A stretch of DNA of 64,000 nt from Chryseobacterium defluvii (GCF_014204415.1 NZ_JACHLE010000005.1:238670-302669); one strand, 5' to 3'; shown: positions 24,930-33,503, counted from the stretch's first letter. Made by a program: numbers and translations. The notes: generated from the letters alone by a model not told the origin.

Positions 24930-26996
24930 ATGAAATATAACACACGAAATATAGGGATAATAGCACACGTAGATGCCGGGAAAACAACATTAACGGAAAG
25001 GTTACTGTATTACACGGGACTCATTCATAAAATAGGAAATGTAGACGATGGAAATACGACCATGGATAAGGATATTCAGGAGAAAACCCGGGGAATAACC
25101 ATATCATCCGCAGCTATTTCGACTCAGTGGAAAAAAGATCAGAATGTCTATAACATTAATATTATTGATACACCGGGGCACATAGATTTTGCAGTAGAAG
25201 TAGAACGTTCACTAAGGGTTTTAGACGGAGTGGTTGCAGTTTTCTGCGCCTCATCAGGAGTTCAGCCTCAGACGGAAAATGTCTGGTTCCAGGCGGAGAA
25301 ACATGGTGTTTCAAAGATCTGCTTCATCAATAAAATGGACAGGATAGGTGCTGATTTTTTTGCCGTCGTAAAAGAGATCGAAACAAAGCTTAGTGCCATT
25401 CCTTTAGTTCTCCAGATCCCTATGGGTGCTGAAGACCGTTTCGAAGGAAGCATTGATCTTTTAAAACAAAAAGCTCTATACTGGACAGATGAAAGTGGCG
25501 AAATAATTCTTGAAAAAGATATTCCCGATCATTATAAAGCGGAAGCCAATGAGTACACAATAAAACTGCAGGAAACTTTAGCTGAATATGATGAAGTATT
25601 CTTTGAAGCCTTCCTGGATCCTGAAAACAGGATTTCTGTTGATATGATGACCGGAGCTGTCAGAAGGCTTTGTCTTTCAGGAGCTGCAGTTCCCGTTCTA
25701 TGTGGTTCTGCCTTTAAAAACAAAGGTGTTCAGCCATTGCTTGATGCGATCGCAGATTATCTTCCTGCACCCGATCAGCTGCCTTCCATACAGGGAAAAA
25801 ATCCTGAAAGCGAGGATGTGGTCGAATTGAGAAGGGATAAAGAAGAATCCTTTTCGGGATTAGTTTTTAAGGTGGTTATTGATAAGCATGTGGGTAAGCT
25901 GGCGATGGTTCGGATTTATTCAGGGAATATCCAATCCGGGGATATGATCCGGAATGTAAGGACAGGTGAAAATTTCAGAATTTCCAGAATCCTGCAGATG
26001 CAGTCTGACAAAACATCAGATCTTGATGAAGGAAAAGCAGGAGACATTGTTGCTTTAACCGGAATTAAAGATGCAAAAACAGGAGATTCTTTATCATCCA
26101 TTGAAAAGCCTGTACTTTTGGAAGCCATCACGATCCCTACACCGGTGATCCGGGTTGCCATTGAGCCTAAGACCAATCATGATGAAAAATCATTCGGACT
26201 GGTATTAGCGAAGATCCAGGAAGAAGATCCGTCTCTTTTGGTTGAAAGGGACCCGCAGACCGGAGAAACCCTGCTAAGCGGTTTAGGAGAGCTGCACCTC
26301 GAGGTGACTTTAGAAAAGATCCGGTTGAATCACGGAATAGAGATCAACCAGGGTAAGCCTAAGGTTTCTTATAAGGAAATCCTTACCGAAACCAGAATTC
26401 ACCGGGAAAAACTGGTTAAGCAAACCGGAGGAAGCGGACAGTTCGCTGACATTACTTTCGAAATAGGCCCTAGAGATGATCATGAAATTGGTTTGGAGTT
26501 CGTTAATCAGATCAAAGGCGGGGTCATTCCGGGTGAATATATTCCTTCGGTGGAAAAAGGTTTCAGAGAAGCTATGGAAAACGGGCCATTGAGCGGATAT
26601 CCGTTGGAAAGTATGAAAATCACTCTTCTGGACGGCTCTACTCATTCTGAAGATTCAGGAGCTTCTGATTTTGAGATTGCGGCACGGAATGGTTTCAGAG
26701 CGGTTGCAAAGAATTGTAAACCCAAGCTTCTGGAACCCATCATGAAGGTAGAAATCCAGAGTATTGAAGAATACACAGGAGTGGTAACCGCAGACATCAA
26801 TAAAAGAAGGGGAATCATTATTTCCATTGATGAGAAATCCGGAAGGAAGGTGTTCACGGCTGAAGTTCCTTTAGCTTCCACATTCGGATATATTTCCGAT
26901 CTGAGGACCCTGACCAGCGGAAGGGCTTCCATCAGCATGAAATTATCACACTATGCATTAGTGCCTGATTTCATCATAAATACATTAGTGACCTAA
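24930..26996 (+). CDS. elongation factor G paralogue (possible ribosome-rescue/protection GTPase)
   Basis: A 688-residue translational GTPase with all EF-G domains. G1 is AHVDAGKTT (13-20), G3 DTPGHIDF with the catalytic His84, G4 NKMD (134-137). Domain IV (ETRIHREKLVKQTGGSGQFADI) and domain V close the protein. It differs from canonical FusA: short N-terminus (MKYNTRNIGIIAH), divergent switch I (STQWKKDQN) and slightly shorter length. It is monocistronic and outside a str operon. The leader-peptide attenuator suggests induction when ribosomes stall. It could be an EF-G2-type second factor or a Tet(M/Q)-like protection protein. The fold is certain, the role is not. Confidence 0.88.
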   Translation: MKYNTRNIGIIAHVDAGKTTLTERLLYYTGLIHKIGNVDDGNTTMDKDIQEKTRGITISSAAISTQWKKDQNVYNINIIDTPGHIDFAVEVERSLRVLDGVVAVFCASSGVQPQTENVWFQAEKHGVSKICFINKMDRIGADFFAVVKEIETKLSAIPLVLQIPMGAEDRFEGSIDLLKQKALYWTDESGEIILEKDIPDHYKAEANEYTIKLQETLAEYDEVFFEAFLDPENRISVDMMTGAVRRLCLSGAAVPVLCGSAFKNKGVQPLLDAIADYLPAPDQLPSIQGKNPESEDVVELRRDKEESFSGLVFKVVIDKHVGKLAMVRIYSGNIQSGDMIRNVRTGENFRISRILQMQSDKTSDLDEGKAGDIVALTGIKDAKTGDSLSSIEKPVLLEAITIPTPVIRVAIEPKTNHDEKSFGLVLAKIQEEDPSLLVERDPQTGETLLSGLGELHLEVTLEKIRLNHGIEINQGKPKVSYKEILTETRIHREKLVKQTGGSGQFADITFEIGPRDDHEIGLEFVNQIKGGVIPGEYIPSVEKGFREAMENGPLSGYPLESMKITLLDGSTHSEDSGASDFEIAARNGFRAVAKNCKPKLLEPIMKVEIQSIEEYTGVVTADINKRRGIIISIDEKSGRKVFTAEVPLASTFGYISDLRTLTSGRASISMKLSHYALVPDFIINTLVT

Positions 26997-27001
26997 AAAG
27001 C

Positions 27002-27038
27002 AAGGGCTGTAAATTTTATTTTGCAGTCCTTGTTTGGG
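27002..27038. terminator. likely bidirectional terminator between EF-G paralogue and SulP genes
   Basis: Inverted repeat CAAGGGCTG / GCAGTCCTTG with an AT-rich centre directly after the EF-G-paralogue stop, flanked by A-rich and T-rich tracts. The stem is imperfect, so efficiency is uncertain. Confidence 0.5.
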
Positions 27039-27136
27039 TTATAGGATGAATATTTTTTCTCACTGATTTTGCGGATTATGCAGATTTTTTGTCATTCTTT
27101 AAACTTCCAGCTTACATCTTCCAACTTTCTGCTATT

Positions 27137-28663
27137 TTATTTTTCCGGCATTACTTTATAGGTAGGGTCTTCCTGAATATTCACTTCGATCACTGCTTCG
27201 GCATTTTTCAGCATTCTCCGGCAGTCTTCGCTTAAATGGCGCAGGTACAGTTTTTTATTCTGCTGATGATAACGTTTTGACAGTTTATCCAATGCATCTA
27301 TCGCACTCATATCCACGATCCTGCTTTCTTTAAAGTCTACAATTACTTCATCCGGATCATTCATCGGATCAAACTTATCTGCAAATGCTGTCACAGAACC
27401 GAAAAATAAAGGCCCGTAAATTTCATAATGCCTCACTCCGTTTTCATCCGTATGCTTCCTAGCCCTGATCCTTTTTGCATTATCCCAAGCAAAAACCAAT
27501 GCCGAAATAATAACTCCCACCAAAACCGCCAGCGCAAGATTATGCAGAATGATGGTGATAAGCGCTACGGTAATGCCGACCAATATATCGGATTTGGGCA
27601 TTTTATTTATGATCCTGATGGAAACCCACTGAAAGGTGCTGATGGCGACCATCATCATCACACCGACCAAAGCTGCCATAGGTATTTTTTCAATAAATGG
27701 TGCCCCTACAAGGATAATGACCAAAATGGTAACTGAGGCTATAATACCTGATAGCCGGGCTCTTGAACCTGCATTAATATTGACCAAAGTCTGCGCTACC
27801 ATTGCACAGCCTCCCATCCCTCCGAAAAACCCGTTCGTAATATTGGCAATGCCCTGGGCTACGGATTCTTTATTGGCATTTCCCTTGGAATTGGTGATCT
27901 CGTCCACCATGGACAGGGTAAGCAAAGATTCAATCAAACCTACTCCCGCCATTATTAAGGCATAGGGAAAAATAATTTTTAATGTGTCAAAGGAAAAAGG
28001 AACCTGCGGAAGATGAAAATCCGGAAGGTTTCCGCTGATATGGGCAATATCTGCAACTGTTTTGGTATTGATATCAAATCCCACAACCAATGCGAAGACT
28101 ATAACAATGGCAACCAACGAAGCCGGGACAATTTTTGTGATCTTCGGGAAAAAATATACTATTGCTAGGGTAAGGGAAGTGAGACCTGCCATACTATATA
28201 AAGGCACCCCCTGAAGCCAGTGTACGATACCATTATCCGTAATTTTGAACTGCTCGATCTGCGCCATAAAGATAATGACTGCCAGGCCATTTAAAAATCC
28301 GTACATTACGGGCTGCGGAATAAGACGGACAAATTTTCCCAACTTAAAAACCCCGACCAGCATCTGAAAGATCCCGGCGAGAACTACTGTCGCAAAAAGA
28401 TATTCTACCCCGTGTGACTGGATCAGAGCTATGAGCACTACAATAGTTGCCCCCGCTCCTCCCGAGACCATTCCGGGGCGGCCACCCAAAACGGCAGTGA
28501 CCAGCCCCATGAGGAAAGCCGCATACAACCCGGTTAGTGGCGAAAGGCCGGCCAGAATAGCAAATGAAAGAGATTCAGGGATCATCGTCATTGCTACAGT
28601 TAATCCGGCCAGTATTTCGTTTTTATAGTTTATTTTTTCAGATAATACAGATCTCATTTCCAT
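27137..28663 (-). CDS. SulP family inorganic anion transporter
   Basis: A 508-residue SLC26/SulP membrane transporter: about 11-12 hydrophobic segments, the family motif near the N-terminus (GLTVAMTMIPESLSFAILAGLSPLTGLYAAF), VMYGFLNGLAVIIF, GGMGGCAMVAQTLVN and a C-terminal cytoplasmic STAS domain (about 400-500; YGPLFFGSVTAF, VIVDFKESRIVDMSAIDAL). Likely substrates are sulfate, bicarbonate or other anions; the sequence does not distinguish them. It is a single gene on the minus strand, convergent with the EF-G paralogue. Confidence 0.93.
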   Translation of the reverse strand: MEMRSVLSEKINYKNEILAGLTVAMTMIPESLSFAILAGLSPLTGLYAAFLMGLVTAVLGGRPGMVSGGAGATIVVLIALIQSHGVEYLFATVVLAGIFQMLVGVFKLGKFVRLIPQPVMYGFLNGLAVIIFMAQIEQFKITDNGIVHWLQGVPLYSMAGLTSLTLAIVYFFPKITKIVPASLVAIVIVFALVVGFDINTKTVADIAHISGNLPDFHLPQVPFSFDTLKIIFPYALIMAGVGLIESLLTLSMVDEITNSKGNANKESVAQGIANITNGFFGGMGGCAMVAQTLVNINAGSRARLSGIIASVTILVIILVGAPFIEKIPMAALVGVMMMVAISTFQWVSIRIINKMPKSDILVGITVALITIILHNLALAVLVGVIISALVFAWDNAKRIRARKHTDENGVRHYEIYGPLFFGSVTAFADKFDPMNDPDEVIVDFKESRIVDMSAIDALDKLSKRYHQQNKKLYLRHLSEDCRRMLKNAEAVIEVNIQEDPTYKVMPEK

Positions 28664-29246
28664 CGAATGACAAAGTTAGGCAGTATAAATAATTTTTACA
28701 ATGGTTTCCGGTTTATTTCATATGTCCCGACAGGGTATGTTTTGCTTTATCCTATGACTATTAAGAAAATCTTTAATATATCACTTTGAATTGATTTATT
28801 ATTTTCGTTCATTTTAAATTTTTAACATTTTTTATCAATTTGTTTTTGGTTGAGTTTCCATTTTTTTTTACATTTGAAATTAATCCGGTTGATTACTTTC
28901 TGAAGTTATTTAATTTAACTACATTTTAAATAAACAGAAAATCAGCTATTTAATTAAAAAAATTGTATGAAAGAGGTTTAACAAAAGATATTATTCATAC
29001 TGATAAGAGGTTAGAGATACTAGGTTTTTTGTAACGGATACGTGGAAAGAATAGCTGCCCGAAGTGTGGTGAGCCATTAAGTGTAATAATTCTTTTTGTT
29101 TAAATTTATATCAACTAAACTCAGTAAAACTGTAATTGCCAAGAGGAGGAAGCTGACAATAATCTCCGCCTTTCTTACTTCATTATATCATTCATATTAT
29201 CTTTGTTCCTTTTAATATTGCATATTAAAAATATTTATTTAAATAA
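28664..29246. other. 583-bp AT-rich intergenic region
   Basis: It separates the divergent SulP and HTH genes. It holds AT-rich tracts and, near its right end, a TATCTTTG promoter-like box. I see no ORF, tRNA or strong hairpin. A somewhat GC-richer patch around 29030-29080 has no recognisable content. Confidence 0.5.
29198..29205 (+). promoter_or_regulatory. -7 promoter box of the HTH gene pair
   Basis: TATCTTTG matches the Bacteroidota TAnnTTTG element 41 bases before the start of the first HTH gene. The -33 region is only weakly matching. Confidence 0.4.
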
Positions 29247-29675
29247 ATGTTATATAAAAACATACATATAGGCCAATTCATCAAAGAAAGGGTTGAGGAA
29301 AAGGAGATTACAATGGACAGAATATGTAATTTCCTGAATAAGGATGAAAAATTTATTGAAGAAGTGTACAACAACAAATCAATAGATACAGATCTCCTTT
29401 TACGATGGTGTAAATTACTTGAATACGATTTTTTCAGGATCTACAGCTCCCATCTTATCCTATATGCACCGCCTTCCGCCGTAAATAAGGGTACTAAGAA
29501 GTCTGAAAAAATACCTTATTTCAGAAAAAATATATATACCCAGGAAATTAAAGATTTTATTATCAAAAAGATATTATCTGATGAAATGTCTCTAAGTGAT
29601 GTCATTGAGGAATATTCCATACCTAAAAGCACCCTGCACCGCTGGATGCAAAAAATAAGAAATAATAATGAGTAA
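29247..29675 (+). CDS. helix-turn-helix protein, transposase-like C-terminus
   Basis: A 142-residue protein. The N-terminal half resembles an XRE-like helical segment (IGQFIKERVEEKEITMDRICNFLNK). The C-terminal part has a second HTH typical of IS3-type transposase OrfA or homeodomain-like proteins (EIKDFIIKKILSDEMSLSDVIEEYSIPKSTLHRWMQKI). No catalytic transposase partner or inverted repeat is seen around it. The next gene, 8 bases on, encodes a protein with the same kind of C-terminal HTH, so they form a pair, possibly DNA-binding regulators derived from a transposon. Confidence 0.7.
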   Translation: MLYKNIHIGQFIKERVEEKEITMDRICNFLNKDEKFIEEVYNNKSIDTDLLLRWCKLLEYDFFRIYSSHLILYAPPSAVNKGTKKSEKIPYFRKNIYTQEIKDFIIKKILSDEMSLSDVIEEYSIPKSTLHRWMQKIRNNNE

Positions 29676-29683
29676 GAATACAT

Positions 29684-30010
29684 ATGATGCGCCCCAATTA
29701 CAGTAAGATTTACCGGGATATGCTGCAATCGGAACATCCTGAAAAACTAAAAGATCCCAAAATTCAGAGGCAGCTTAAAAAGCTCAATACCACAGAGGAT
29801 GTACTAAAGTTTAATGAGAAACTTTTTCAGCAATCCAAAGAAAACCAGGAAAATAATCAAAAGCTTAAAACTTATGATAAAAAAACCATCCTTAAGCTTT
29901 TACAATATCAGGATAAACATGGCTTTTCCACAAGCTATATGTCTAAAAAATATAAAATAAGCAGAACTACCTTCTTAAATTGGCGAAAATTATTTAAGGA
30001 AGAAATCTAA
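29684..30010 (+). CDS. helix-turn-helix protein (second of a pair)
   Basis: A 108-residue basic protein starting MMRPNYSKIY (the second Met may be the true start). The C-terminus (KKTILKLLQYQDKHGFSTSYMSKKYKISRTTFLNWRKLF) is a homeodomain-like HTH similar to the IS3-family OrfA fold and to that of the preceding gene. The middle is charged and Gln/Asn-rich (QQSKENQENNQKLK). It shares a transcription unit with the 29247 gene. No transposase catalytic ORF is nearby. Function unknown. Confidence 0.7.
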   Translation: MMRPNYSKIYRDMLQSEHPEKLKDPKIQRQLKKLNTTEDVLKFNEKLFQQSKENQENNQKLKTYDKKTILKLLQYQDKHGFSTSYMSKKYKISRTTFLNWRKLFKEEI

Positions 30011-30053
30011 ATACCGGCCGGGCCATATATTTGTTTTTAATCCGGCTTAAAGC

Positions 30054-30215
30054 TTATTTCTCCAAAGTCACAATATTCCTTATCCGAAGTTTTTTTATGG
30101 TTTGGGCATCTGCATAAGCGTCTATTCCCTGTGCTTCCCAAAGACCAACTCCATCTTCTAATTTTACATTTTTAAAAGCCAGAGTTATTTCCTGTATTAT
30201 TTCTTTTTTCGTCAT
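30054..30215 (-). CDS. short conserved-looking hypothetical protein
   Basis: A 53-residue ORF (begins MTKKEIIQEITLAF, centre EDGVGLWEAQGIDAYAD, ends RNIVTLEK) with an amphipathic N-terminal helix and a motif G-LWEA-GIDAYAD reminiscent of the start of DUF6714-type proteins. It has good coding character and a spaced upstream region. It is convergent with the HTH pair. The family call is tentative and the protein may be a truncated relative. Confidence 0.55.
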   Translation of the reverse strand: MTKKEIIQEITLAFKNVKLEDGVGLWEAQGIDAYADAQTIKKLRIRNIVTLEK

Positions 30216-30401
30216 TTCTTGTTGTTTAAAATTTATTTAATCCCAAAAGTTTCTTATTTATGAAACAGTTTAGCCCGCTTGAGCTTATAAATCTATCTGC
30301 TGAAACATAAAAAATTCATATCAGAAGAAAATCAAATATTTAATTTATTACTTATCCCGGATTAAAGTCAGATAATTAAAAATTGCCACTGTTTATCATT
30401 A

Positions 30402-30432
30402 AGCCTAGATTCCTACGGAATGACAATAAACG
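30402..30432. repeat. fragment of the ATTCC-GGAAT repeat family
   Basis: The segment TAGATTCCTACGGAATGACA matches the core of the MITE-like element at 36021-36143 (GTAGATTCCTTCGGAATGAC). Only this core is conserved. The surrounding 30216-30490 region is otherwise AT-rich without a gene. Confidence 0.55.
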
Positions 30433-30559
30433 GTATTGAAACAGATACGGAACTAAACAGGCAAATCATAAAAAGTATCTATCATTCATTTTGCATAAAG
30501 AAATTGGCCATTATGAATTTCCGGGCATTTGTTTTATAGTTTTACATCAAATTTACTTT

Positions 30560-31006
30560 ATGATCAAAGGATTATATGAAACCCATATACAGGTAAGCAA
30601 TTTAGAGGCTTCCATCCTCTTTTATACTGAGGTTTTAGGTCTCAAACTTGCTCATCTGGATAAAACCCGCCCTATTGCCTTTCTGTGGATAGGAAAAGAA
30701 AAAGAATTTATGCTGGGATTATGGGAGCAAAAAGAAAATTTACAGCCCAGGCATTTTGCTTTTTCATCTACTAAGGAGGATATTCTGAATTATTCCGTTG
30801 ATTTCCTGAAAAAGAGGGATCTAAAGCCTTATAATTTCCTGAAAGACGGAATTGAAAAACCTATGGTCTTCGCATGGATGCCTGCCCTGGCAATTTATTT
30901 TAATGATCCTGATGGCAACCAGCTGGAATTGATTTCTATACTGGAAGGTGAAGGAAAACCTGAGCTGGGTGTAATTTCCTACGAGGAATGGCTAAAAGTA
31001 AATTAA
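30560..31006 (+). CDS. VOC (glyoxalase/bleomycin-resistance) family protein
   Basis: A 148-residue VOC-fold protein when started at the ATG at 30560 (MIKGLYETHIQVSNLEASI). The frame is open to 30491, but the extra residues do not fit the family. Metal-site positions are H9 (ETHIQVSN), the HFAFSS strand and the E in YFNDPDGNQLELIS. VOC proteins include isomerases, dioxygenases and antibiotic-binding proteins; the substrate cannot be told. It is a single plus-strand gene at the left edge of the RNA island. Confidence 0.85.
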   Translation: MIKGLYETHIQVSNLEASILFYTEVLGLKLAHLDKTRPIAFLWIGKEKEFMLGLWEQKENLQPRHFAFSSTKEDILNYSVDFLKKRDLKPYNFLKDGIEKPMVFAWMPALAIYFNDPDGNQLELISILEGEGKPELGVISYEEWLKVN

Positions 31007-31166
31007 GTTTTAAAGCAAAATTTAGAATCGCTTCCCTTATCTGGATTTTTTCAGTTTTCAGCCTTACTTCATCCAATTTTCTGTTAAATCATCACTTCGG
31101 GATTCTTTTATAAGCAAAACAGGCCCTGTTTTCACAGGAACCTGTTTCTATGGTTATAGTTATTAG

Positions 31167-32267
31167 TTATCTGGCAAAGATCTCTTTCAGCTGGGAAACA
31201 ATATTGCTGTTTCCGGAAACGGTAATATCTCCGATCTTATCGGCAATCTTCTCCATATATTCCATTTCTTTCAGCTTCCACAGTACTTCGTTTTCTTCCA
31301 TTAGTTTTGCTGTGTTCAGCAGGCTTCTTGTGGAAGCGGTTTCTTCACGCCTCATGATCGTGTTGGCCTGAGCTTTTTTCTCAGCGATCAGAACCTGGTT
31401 CATGATCTCTTTCATTTCACCCGTCAGAATCACATCTCTTATTCCCGCATCCATAGCTTTTAAACCGAGGTCTTCGGCTTTGGTTCCCAGGTTTTCAAGG
31501 ATCTCTTTGCTTACCGTATCTTTTTTCAGCAGCAGTTCATCCAGGGTCAGAGCGCCTACGAATTCTCTTAAAGCAAGCTGCATCAGGATATATAGCTGTT
31601 TATCATGCTCTTTATTCTGCATCAGGGCTTTTTCTACATTTTCCACCTGATAACGGACATAGAAATTGATCCTAAGCATTGCTTTATCTTTGGTTAAAAG
31701 TTCCTGACCTGCAATTTCCATTTGCTGCATGCGGGTATCCACACATTTCATTTCAACAGAGATCTCGTTGTTCCAGAAATAATAGGTTCCGGCCTCCAAA
31801 ACTCCGGTCAGCTTCCCGTCGATCAGCAGTAAACCTTTATACTGATTGGGCACTACAAATTTTCTTACGAAATTTTTCAGTTTTATATTTTCAAGGATGG
31901 TCTTGGAGATTTTCTCCGTGATCTCCACTTTCGTCAGGTCGGCTTTATGATATTCCCTGTTCAGGATCCCCTTCCAGAAAGCATATTGGCCAACGTTCAG
32001 CACTTCTTTAAAGATCCCGTTCTCATAGATCAGGACTATTTCGCCGTCTTTTACATCAACGATTTCCAACATGTTGCCCAGTTCTTCATTTTTCAATAAG
32101 AGATTAAGATCTTCTGTAGCCTTGTAAGGATTTTTCATTTCGTGGATCTCCACGGATTTATTTCCTACGATCCAGTGATTGCCCTCTCTCAAAATCTCTG
32201 TCAGGTTACGGTTCTTAAAAACCAGACCTACCTGATACGCTTTAATTTGTACATTTTTTAACATCAT
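31167..32267 (-). CDS. slipin family SPFH/Band-7 protein
   Basis: A 366-residue slipin. It has an SPFH core (FVVPNQYKGLLLIDGKLTGVLEAGTYYFW, then VDTRMQQMEIAGQELLTKDKAMLRINFYVRYQV) and a helical C-terminus (LGLKAMDAGIRDVILTGEMKEIMNQVLIAEKKAQANTIMRR). Unlike classical stomatins it has no N-terminal membrane hairpin; a second strand-rich copy-like segment precedes the SPFH domain. Slipins of this type occur in gene neighbourhoods with RNA-repair enzymes, as known from comparative genomics of RtcB/Ro systems. It is the most downstream gene of the minus-strand RNA island, after a block of permuted tRNA-like sequences. Confidence 0.88.
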   Translation of the reverse strand: MMLKNVQIKAYQVGLVFKNRNLTEILREGNHWIVGNKSVEIHEMKNPYKATEDLNLLLKNEELGNMLEIVDVKDGEIVLIYENGIFKEVLNVGQYAFWKGILNREYHKADLTKVEITEKISKTILENIKLKNFVRKFVVPNQYKGLLLIDGKLTGVLEAGTYYFWNNEISVEMKCVDTRMQQMEIAGQELLTKDKAMLRINFYVRYQVENVEKALMQNKEHDKQLYILMQLALREFVGALTLDELLLKKDTVSKEILENLGTKAEDLGLKAMDAGIRDVILTGEMKEIMNQVLIAEKKAQANTIMRREETASTRSLLNTAKLMEENEVLWKLKEMEYMEKIADKIGDITVSGNSNIVSQLKEIFAR

Positions 32268-32661
32268 ATTTATTTTAAAGGGTTATTAATTGTAATTAAA
32301 AAGGGAAAGCCGTAATCTTTTCTTCCAAAAACAACGGAAGGAAAGCTTTTCAGAAAGCTCTGTTCATTTTGAGAATCAATTTGCTGAATTTATTTTTTTG
32401 GATTTCCAGACATGTTGCAGATTTATGATATCTTTTTAGTTCACATTCAACTCTATTCAATGTGACTAAATGAACATTCACTCACTGCTTCAAAGCCCTT
32501 CTTTTCAAGCAAATATAACCAACAATTATGAGGCTCTAACTGAATTTTCTTTCTAAAAAAAACTTCTCTTTCAGGCCTTTTCAGAATGTTGTTCAACAAC
32601 TGAAAAGATCCCGGATTTCCCATGGTGGAACGTTTTTTAAGGAGAACATTCCAAACTCCTG
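32268..32661. other. AT-rich gap between tRNA-like block and slipin gene
   Basis: About 390 bases without a convincing ORF. A few short GGAACATTC-like inverted segments occur around 32630-32660, but I could not fit them to a tRNA or known RNA. It may contain the slipin promoter. Confidence 0.4.
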
Positions 32662-32687
32662 AAAAAAATAGATTTTGAGTCTATTTT
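32662..32687 (-). terminator. terminator after the permuted tRNA-like block
   Basis: Minus-strand 8-bp stem AAAATAGA / TCTATTTT with a 7-base loop and a following T-run, 10 bases beyond the last 5' half of the tRNA-like block. It leaves no room for a downstream T-arm, which supports the permuted reading of the adjacent element. Confidence 0.6.
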
Positions 32688-32691
32688 AAAA

Positions 32692-32767
32692 ACAACCTAC
32701 GTCCAAAGTGTAGTGCTCTGACCAACTGAGCTATCTCAAGCGAATTGAGAGTGGGATTCGAACCCAC
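32692..32767 (-). tRNA. permuted tRNA-Gln(UUG)-like unit (3' half precedes 5' half)
   Basis: Reading the minus strand: a T-arm (GTGGG-TTCGAAT-CCCAC, 32751-32767), a 3' acceptor strand TCTCAA (32745-32750), a 5-base spacer TTCGC, a 5' acceptor strand TTGAGA (32734-32739) complementary in all 6 bases, a D-arm (AGCTCAGTTGGTCAGAGC) and an anticodon arm with loop CTTTGGA (anticodon TTG, 32697-32713), then a terminator. No T-arm follows the anticodon arm, and the T-arm before it has no matching 5' strand upstream. The parts of one tRNA are present in circularly permuted order. Confidence 0.45.
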
Positions 32768-32832
32768 GCTGTCATTCTATTGCTATACCATTTAGCTATA
32801 TCCCCTGTAGAGATAGAAGGATTCGAACCTTC
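32768..32832 (-). tRNA. second permuted tRNA-like unit with broken anticodon arm
   Basis: Minus strand: T-arm GAAGG-TTCGAAT-CCTTC (32816-32832), 3' acceptor TATCTCT (32809-32815), spacer ACA, 5' acceptor GGGGATA (32799-32805; five Watson-Crick pairs and two G-U with the 3' strand), D-arm TAGCTAAATGGTATAGCA. The next 13 bases (ATAGAATGACAGC) are too short for an anticodon arm before the T-arm of the next unit. Same permuted order as its neighbour, but decayed. Confidence 0.4.
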
Positions 32833-32885
32833 ATACATAGAGTGTGGATTTTATGGTAAATCCTAACCTTCAGGCCAGGCTGAAC
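32833..32885 (-). pseudogene. orphan 5' half of a tRNA-like sequence (CAU-like loop)
   Basis: On the minus strand a D-arm-like hairpin (AGCC / GGTT) is followed by a stem GGATT / AATCC whose 8-base loop contains CAT. A matching acceptor strand is not found on either side, and the T-arm that follows pairs with the next unit. It could be a decayed Met-type half. The assignment is tentative. Confidence 0.3.
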
Positions 32886-32976
32886 AGAAAGAAATAATGT
32901 TTTTCAACAAAATCTCCTGCAATAGTGTTATACGGAAACACCCAACATGGCCTGCCTGATATTTTTAGAGGTATTT

Positions 32977-33336
32977 TTACAATACTTCTTTAATTGTTAC
33001 ATGATCAAGACTGAACTCCAGATACCGGGATATCCAGCAGTCTGAAAATTCTGTCGCTACTTCATGACCGTTTTTACAGAGCTTATTCATTCCATCCGAT
33101 CCCGAACTTCCGCAGCATCCTGAAAATCTTACCAACTCAGAATGATTGATAAGTCTCTCATCTCTCAGGTTGGTTAAGACAACCTTTTTGTTATTATTAA
33201 TGGAAAAAGCACATTGTCCGTCTTTTAAAATATCACGCTCATCTATCCAGACAATTCTGGTTTCCGGTACAATGCTAAGTACTTCACTCAATTCTGCCGC
33301 ACACTTTTTACATAGTAACTGTATTTTTTCCATCAT
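32977..33336 (-). CDS. cysteine-rich hypothetical protein of the RNA island
   Basis: A 119-residue protein not recognised by family. It has an N-terminal CKKC pair (LLCKKCAAEL) and a central GCCGSSGSDGMNKLCKNGHEVATEFSDCW segment, giving six Cys plus a His, likely one zinc or metal site. The second Met is an equally good start. No signal peptide. It lies between the tandem exonucleases and the permuted tRNA-like block on the same strand. A possible role is nucleic-acid or protein binding, but that is a guess. Confidence 0.6.
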   Translation of the reverse strand: MMEKIQLLCKKCAAELSEVLSIVPETRIVWIDERDILKDGQCAFSINNNKKVVLTNLRDERLINHSELVRFSGCCGSSGSDGMNKLCKNGHEVATEFSDCWISRYLEFSLDHVTIKEVL

Positions 33337-33472
33337 TTGTATTTTTCTGATGCAAAGTAAAAACAGTATTACGCAGTCTTTTTGCGCAGTAAAATTATAT
33401 TGAATATTTTAAAAAAAAATATTTCAATTCATTGATTTACAATAATAAAATGATTTTTATTCGTAATTTACA

Positions 33473-33503
33473 AGTCGGGATTCCTATAGGATGACAAAAC
33501 TCT
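33473..33503. repeat. fragment of the family B repeat core
   Basis: GGGATTCCTATAGGATGACA resembles the right core of the family B element (GATTCCTTCGGAATGACA). It sits in the AT-rich gap between the Cys-rich gene and the first exonuclease gene. Confidence 0.4.

Noticed and set aside
24930..26996. Housekeeping fusA
   Set aside because: It is short at the N-terminus, has a divergent switch I, is monocistronic and carries a leader attenuator, while housekeeping fusA normally lies in the str operon with rpsL/rpsG. A paralogue is more likely.
29247..30010. Complete insertion sequence
   Set aside because: Only HTH-type small proteins are present. No DDE catalytic ORF and no terminal inverted repeats were found.
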